Shown: positions 59,999 to 64,000 of the stretch, piece by piece
Layout: each line of letters opens with the position of its first letter
Position numbering within the stretch: the stretch's first letter is position 1
NCBI RefSeq assembly: GCF_016772415.1
Contig: NZ_JAGSGD010000001.1
Location: forward strand, 1,302,001 to 1,366,000
DNA length: 64,000 nt
From: Phenylobacterium glaciei
GTDB taxonomy: Bacteria; Pseudomonadota; Alphaproteobacteria; Caulobacterales; Caulobacteraceae
Direction: 5' to 3'
Translations under genes and position numbers: made by a program
Notes under the pieces: model-generated
Databases searched by the model: none
Told to the model about the DNA's origin: nothing
Seen by the model: the letters and a program-made list of their open reading frames with translations, nothing else

Positions 59999-61627
59999 CT
60001 AGACAGATACGCCGAGAGCCTTGAGGGCGCGTTCCTTGATCGCCTTGTAGTCGACCTTGCCGTTGGGGGCGCGGCCGATGGTCTCGACCACCACCAGTTC
60101 GCGCGGCGCCTTGTAGGCGGCCAACTGCTCGCGGACATGGGCCGACAGATCAGGCAGGCTCAGCTCCGCCGCCCCATCGGCCTCCACCACCGCGCAGATG
60201 CGCTCGCCGAAGCGGGGGTCGGGAATGCCCACCACCACGGCGTCTCGGACGTGGGGATGGGTCTTCAGCGCCTCCTCCACCTCTTCGGGGAAGACCTTCT
60301 CGCCGCCGGTGTTGATGCACTGCGAGCCGCGGCCCAGCAGTTTCAGGGTGCCGTCGGCATTGACCATGGCCCAGTCGCCGGGAACGCTCCAGCGCTGGCC
60401 CTCGATGATCTGGAAGGTCTTGGCGCTCTTCTCAGGGTCCTTGTAGTAGCCCTGCGGCAGGAAGCCGGTGACCGCCACCAGGCCGCGCTCATTGGAGCCC
60501 GGCTGCACGCGCTGACCGTCCTCGGTGAACACCACGCAGTTGGGGCCCAGCATGAAGTCGGCGGTCTTGACCTCCGCCCCCGGCGCCGAGGCCGAGGCGC
60601 CGAGGCCCACGGCCTCCGACGAGCCAAAGGAGTCCATGATCATGGCGTTGGTGGCGTGGCGCAGCAGGCCGCGCTTGTTCTCCTGGCTCCACATCGAGCC
60701 GGACGAGCTCATCGACTTGACGCTGGAGAGGTCCCAGCGGCCCGGGCTGGCGTCCAAGGCCTCCAGCATCGGGGTGGAGAAGGCCAGGCCGACGATCACC
60801 ACCCCGTCGGCCTGCAGCCGCTCGACCTCGTTCCACAGCTCAATGGCGCTGAACTGGCGCGAGGGCAGGACGGCGATGGCGCCGCCGAGGTTGAAGGTGA
60901 TGAAGGCCGAGAACTGGCCGGTGCCGTGCATCAGCGGGCAGCAGACGATGTTCAGCGGCGGGCGCGGGCCGTCGAGCCGGTCGGCGGCCTCCTGCACGCT
61001 CTCCAGAGGTGGCACGCCCTGGGCGGCCTGGCCGCCCGCGCCGATGACGTTGAACAGGTCGTCCTGCCGCCACATCACCCCCTTGGGCATGCCGGTGGTG
61101 CCGCCGGTATAGAGCAGCAGCAGGTCCTGGGGCGACCGGCCCCACGGCGCCTTGAAGGGTCGCGACGGCGCAGGGGTTGCGACGATGGCGTCATAGTCGT
61201 CGGCCCAGTCGGGGACCGGGTGGCCGGGCTCGGCCACGGCGATATAGCGCTTCACGCTGGGCAGACGGTGGCGCAGGCCGTCCAGCATGTCGGCGAACTG
61301 GGCGTGGAACACCACCACCTGCGCGTCGGCGTTGTCGAAGAGGTAGACCAGCTCCTCGCCGCCGTAGCGGTAGTTGGTGTTGATCGGCGAGACCCCGGCT
61401 TTGAAGGCCGCGTAGTAGACCTCCATGTACTCCGGGCCGTTGTAGAGATAGGCCGCGACCTTGGCGTCGTGAGTGATCCCGGCGGCGACCATGTGGGCGG
61501 CCAAGGCGTCAGCGCGGGCGTCGAACTGGCCCCAGGTGATGACCCGCTCGCCCTGGATGAGGGCGGGGCGACCCGGCTGCTTGGCGGCGATCGCCTCCCA
61601 GACGTCAGCGAACATCCACGCGCTCAT
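59999..61627 (-). CDS. Fatty acyl-CoA synthetase (AMP-forming)
   Basis: The 542-residue ANL-family enzyme has the AMP loop 'LLYTGGTTGMPKGVMW', 'DSFGSSEAVG', 'GYYKDPEKSAKTF' and the C-domain 'GRGSQCINTGGEKVFPEEVEEALKTHP..DAVVVGIPDPRFGERICAVV' with the catalytic lysine near the end in 'PNGKVDY'. It activates a carboxylate to its CoA thioester. GGGAGGATGTG precedes the ATG at 61627, which is chosen over a longer frame. Substrate unknown. Confidence 0.92.
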   Translation of the reverse strand: MSAWMFADVWEAIAAKQPGRPALIQGERVITWGQFDARADALAAHMVAAGITHDAKVAAYLYNGPEYMEVYYAAFKAGVSPINTNYRYGGEELVYLFDNADAQVVVFHAQFADMLDGLRHRLPSVKRYIAVAEPGHPVPDWADDYDAIVATPAPSRPFKAPWGRSPQDLLLLYTGGTTGMPKGVMWRQDDLFNVIGAGGQAAQGVPPLESVQEAADRLDGPRPPLNIVCCPLMHGTGQFSAFITFNLGGAIAVLPSRQFSAIELWNEVERLQADGVVIVGLAFSTPMLEALDASPGRWDLSSVKSMSSSGSMWSQENKRGLLRHATNAMIMDSFGSSEAVGLGASASAPGAEVKTADFMLGPNCVVFTEDGQRVQPGSNERGLVAVTGFLPQGYYKDPEKSAKTFQIIEGQRWSVPGDWAMVNADGTLKLLGRGSQCINTGGEKVFPEEVEEALKTHPHVRDAVVVGIPDPRFGERICAVVEADGAAELSLPDLSAHVREQLAAYKAPRELVVVETIGRAPNGKVDYKAIKERALKALGVSV

Positions 61628-61784
61628 CACATCCTCCCGGGCCGTCTTTTTGTTGGGGGAATTGGTGACCCGGGGGCAGGGGGTGTCAACGGTGACCCGG
61701 CGGCGCCTTAAGTCGACCACCCGCTAGACGAGCAGGCTCACCAACCGTAAGACGTGTTATCTGAAGTAAAGCTTAGGGGATAGA

Positions 61785-62804
61785 ATGACCACAGTCGTCG
61801 TCGGTAATTTCAGCGTGGATTTCGATCAACTCGACCTCGCCTACCTCCTGTCGGGCGATGTGACGGTCGCCAACGCGATCCAGATCACGACATCGGGCAG
61901 CGGGATCAATGACAATTTCTTCGGCAGCTTCACCTATAACGGCCAAGGTCAATTGACCGGCGGGGCCATGACCCGCCTGCAGGAGACCGATTCCGGGCAG
62001 GTTGTGTTCGACATCACCGGGACCAATGTTCCGGTTGTCACCTTCCTCCAGTGGGCGGCGGCCGGCCAGAATGAGGCGGCGAAGGCCTACATCCTGGCCG
62101 GTGCGGACAGCATTTCCGGCGGCCTCTACAACGACGTCCTGCGGGGCCTGACCGGCGCTGACAGCATCGCCGGTGGCAGCGGCGCCGATACGCTGGACGG
62201 CGGCGCGGGGAACGACATCGTCAACGGCGGCGACGGTAACGACCTGATCCTGGGCGGCGCGGACTCCAACTACCTGAGGGGCGACGCCGGTGACGACAGC
62301 ATCGTCGGCGGGGCCAATTTCGACGATATCAATGGCAACCAGGGCAACGACACCCTGCGCGGTGGCGAGGGCTTCGACTGGGTGGTGGGCGGCCAGGCCA
62401 ACGACCTGCTGTACGGCGAGGGCGGCGGCGACATCGTCTACGGCAACCTGGGGAATGACACCCAGTTCGGCGGCGACGGTGAGGACTGGGTGCGTGGCGG
62501 CCAGGGCAATGACAGCCTCGACGGCGGGGCCGGCAACGACCTGATGTGGGGTGATCGCGGCGACGACACTGTCGCCGGCGGAACCGGCGCCGACACCTTC
62601 CACGCCTTCGTCGGCGGCGGCCTGGATCGGATCACCGACTTCAACTACGCCCAGGGTGACCGCCTGGTGCTCGACTTTGCCCCGCCCTACACCGTCAGCC
62701 AGGTCGGCTCCGACACGGTGGTGGACATGGGCGGGAGCGACCGCGTGGTGCTCGTCAACGTGACCCTCACCGCCCTGCCAGCCGGTTGGATTTCCCTGGG
62801 TTAG
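61785..62804 (+). CDS. RTX calcium-binding repeat protein
   Basis: The 339-residue protein has no signal peptide, a 100-residue N-terminal domain and about fifteen nonapeptide-like repeats (residues about 105-270: 'GGSGADTLDGGAGNDIVNGGDGND'), followed by an acidic C-terminal strand region ('ITDFNYAQGDRLVLDF'). Such proteins bind calcium and leave by type I secretion using a C-terminal signal. No ABC/MFP exporter is adjacent. AGGGGATA precedes the ATG. Confidence 0.9.
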   Translation: MTTVVVGNFSVDFDQLDLAYLLSGDVTVANAIQITTSGSGINDNFFGSFTYNGQGQLTGGAMTRLQETDSGQVVFDITGTNVPVVTFLQWAAAGQNEAAKAYILAGADSISGGLYNDVLRGLTGADSIAGGSGADTLDGGAGNDIVNGGDGNDLILGGADSNYLRGDAGDDSIVGGANFDDINGNQGNDTLRGGEGFDWVVGGQANDLLYGEGGGDIVYGNLGNDTQFGGDGEDWVRGGQGNDSLDGGAGNDLMWGDRGDDTVAGGTGADTFHAFVGGGLDRITDFNYAQGDRLVLDFAPPYTVSQVGSDTVVDMGGSDRVVLVNVTLTALPAGWISLG

Positions 62805-63493
62805 AGCGAGCGGCGCAGTTCGCGGGACATCGCCTGTTCCCGGGGTTGCTCGTTCAGCTCATAGGTCCCGGCGGGGGTCTCGGTGACCAGGCCGGCCTTG
62901 CCGGGGCCCTCCAGCTTCAGCCAGTCCAGGCCCTGGGCCAGGGTCAGGACGGCGGGCTGGGAGTCCTGCAGGTCGGCGAGGTCCGCGCCAGCCGGACCGG
63001 TGACGATGGCGAAGCTTTCCAGCGGGCCATCGGCGGTCTCGGCCTTGTCCCAGATGGCGGCGAAGTAGCGGACCTTGTCGGCGGGGTTCGCGGGCGTCCA
63101 GGTCGCCTCCCAGCGGCGCTTGGGCTGACCCTTGCGCCAGCCGGGCGGTTCTCCGTAGACGATGAACGAGGTCAGCGGGACGAGGGCCCGGCGGGCGCCA
63201 TAGGCCTCCCGGAGGATCGGCGAGGTCTCCAGGGCGTCGACCGGAGCGTTGGCGCAAAGCGTCTTCCAGGCGGAGACGGGACCCTTGTGGAAGGCCGGCA
63301 CCATCCACCAGCGGCGGGTCACGGCTTCCAGCTCACCGGTGGCGTTCGCTCGGATCAGGAAGGCCAGGTCGGTCGGCTTGACGGGGGCGTCCCAGGGACG
63401 GACCGGTGGCGTATCGGCCCAGAAGACCGGGGTGGTCTCGAACCGGCGCAGGTCCTCGCCCGGATGGGCCTTCAGATGGAATTCGATGGTCAT
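62801..63493 (-). CDS. SRAP (YedK/HMCES)-fold protein lacking catalytic residues
   Basis: The 230 residues align with SRAP along their length: 'RRWWMVPAFHKGPVSAWKTLCANAPVDALETSPILREAYGARRALVPLTSFIVY', then 'VRYFAAIWDKAETADGPLESFAIVTGPAGADLADLQDSQPAVLTL'. The N-terminal MCGR is MTIE, so the DNA-cross-linking Cys2 is absent; the GFYEW glutamate and the HDRMP histidine are also replaced. No upstream start restores Cys2. It may bind DNA non-covalently or do something else. Confidence 0.8.
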   Translation of the reverse strand: MTIEFHLKAHPGEDLRRFETTPVFWADTPPVRPWDAPVKPTDLAFLIRANATGELEAVTRRWWMVPAFHKGPVSAWKTLCANAPVDALETSPILREAYGARRALVPLTSFIVYGEPPGWRKGQPKRRWEATWTPANPADKVRYFAAIWDKAETADGPLESFAIVTGPAGADLADLQDSQPAVLTLAQGLDWLKLEGPGKAGLVTETPAGTYELNEQPREQAMSRELRRSL

Positions 63494-63645
63494 GTCGCGT
63501 GCTATGCGCGCCGCCTGAGGGACCAGCAAGACCGCGCGCCAGCCGCCGTCCGGATTACAGCGAATTAACCCAGGCGACGGCTTCCGCCGGGAGAGCGACC
63601 CACCTAGGGTCTTGCGTAACAATTGTAACAACTCGGGAGGGCGCT

Positions 63646-64000
63646 ATGCGCAGCCGCCGCGAACTTCTGCTCACCGCCGGCGCGACCCTCGCCCTGGCCG
63701 GATGCGCCACCGCCAAGCCTGCACCCGCGCCGTCCGCCGCCTTGCCCCCCGCGCCACCGCCCGGCCCCGGCGCCAACCAGCAGCTGGCCAAGCTGCTGGA
63801 CGTCCTCTTCGACGAGACCCTGGACGACTCCCCGGAGCTGGTCACCCAGCTCGGTCTCGACAAGGGCGCCCGGGCCGCCGCCAAGCGCCAGCTGTCGGAC
63901 GCCTCCATCGAGGACCTGGAAAAGGACCGCGCCCGCACCGCCGACCAGCTGGCCCGCATGAGGGCCATAGACCCCGCGCAGCTGACCGGCATGAGCGCCA
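63646..64000 (+). CDS. DUF885 family lipoprotein (start only, cut by window end)
   Basis: The first 118 residues are visible. A twin-arginine-like lipoprotein signal (MRSRRELLLTAGATLALAGC, Cys20) is followed by a Pro/Ala linker and 'LAKLLDVLFDETLDDSPELVTQLGLDKG', the opening of DUF885 proteins, which are usually about 600 residues. GGGAGG precedes the ATG. It should be an envelope protein of unknown enzymatic role. Confidence 0.8.
   Translation, partial: MRSRRELLLTAGATLALAGCATAKPAPAPSAALPPAPPPGPGANQQLAKLLDVLFDETLDDSPELVTQLGLDKGARAAAKRQLSDASIEDLEKDRARTADQLARMRAIDPAQLTGMSA

Overview
This GC-rich window (about two thirds or more G+C by eye) reads as chromosomal DNA of a Caulobacterales alphaproteobacterium, probably Caulobacteraceae (Phenylobacterium- or Caulobacter-like). 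The evidence is flhB followed directly by a cckA-type hybrid kinase, flagellar operons with a sigma-54 -24/-12 promoter and a CtrA box (TTAA-N7-TTAAC), an alphaproteobacterial SOS box (GAAC-N7-GAAC), and xseB-ispA-dxs in a row. I saw no rRNA, tRNA, CRISPR array, intact IS element or prophage. Genus and species are inference.

Layout. 1-6.1 kb: the tail of a large ECF sigma factor; a divergent outer-membrane protein/cupredoxin pair around a Fur-like dyad; two tandem secreted DUF4360-like proteins; an alpha/beta hydrolase; an M23 peptidase. 6.1-7.1 kb: ohr-ohrR with a recognisable OhrR operator. 7.2-17.3 kb: a nucleoside transporter, a flavin monooxygenase and thioesterase, and a run of acyl-CoA and small-molecule enzymes (thiolase, acyl-CoA dehydrogenase, GST, UDG-fold protein, hydrolase, Leu/Phe-type dehydrogenase). 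17.3-21.2 kb: two MFS transporters, a 47-residue protein and a transglutaminase-like protein. 21.4-26.3 kb: a PBP1A-type penicillin-binding protein and an SOS-box-preceded pair of radical-SAM protein and DUF4130-UdgX fusion. 26.3-31.1 kb: MFS/TetR, a VWA protein, a LysR gene remnant, a catalytically degenerate serine-recombinase homologue and a GNAT. 31.2-35.9 kb: HDAC-like hydrolase, xseB-ispA-dxs and a VapBC-type toxin-antitoxin pair.

36-56 kb is a flagellar region: flgF-flgG-flgA-flgH on the minus strand from a sigma-54 promoter; fliL-fliM-(DUF6468)-motE-like-TPR on the plus strand; fliO-fliP divergent from flgB-flgC-fliE around a full CtrA box; then an osmoprotectant ABC operon, then fliQ-fliR-flhB and cckA. 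As I recall the Caulobacter crescentus map, these blocks are dispersed there. CckA controls CtrA phosphorylation and CtrA switches on early flagellar genes, so regulator and targets sit side by side. 56-64 kb: a DEAD-box RNA helicase with a repeat tail, an M20 peptidase remnant, a receiver protein with an arginine-rich tail and a CheE-like partner, an acyl-CoA synthetase, an RTX repeat protein, an SRAP-fold protein lacking its catalytic residues, and the start of a DUF885 lipoprotein.

Intergenic gaps carry several families of dispersed palindromic repeats (perfect 31-bp inverted repeats near 6.0 and 20.1 kb with a relative at 58.5 kb; about 120-bp elements at 46.4 and 55.9 kb; ACCGGT-core palindromes at 27.5, 48.2 and 49.1 kb). 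No single unmistakably new system is present. The best leads are the SOS-linked rSAM/UdgX pair, the dead SRAP and dead recombinase homologues, the large TPR protein of the fliLM operon, the receiver/CheE-like pair and the repeat families.
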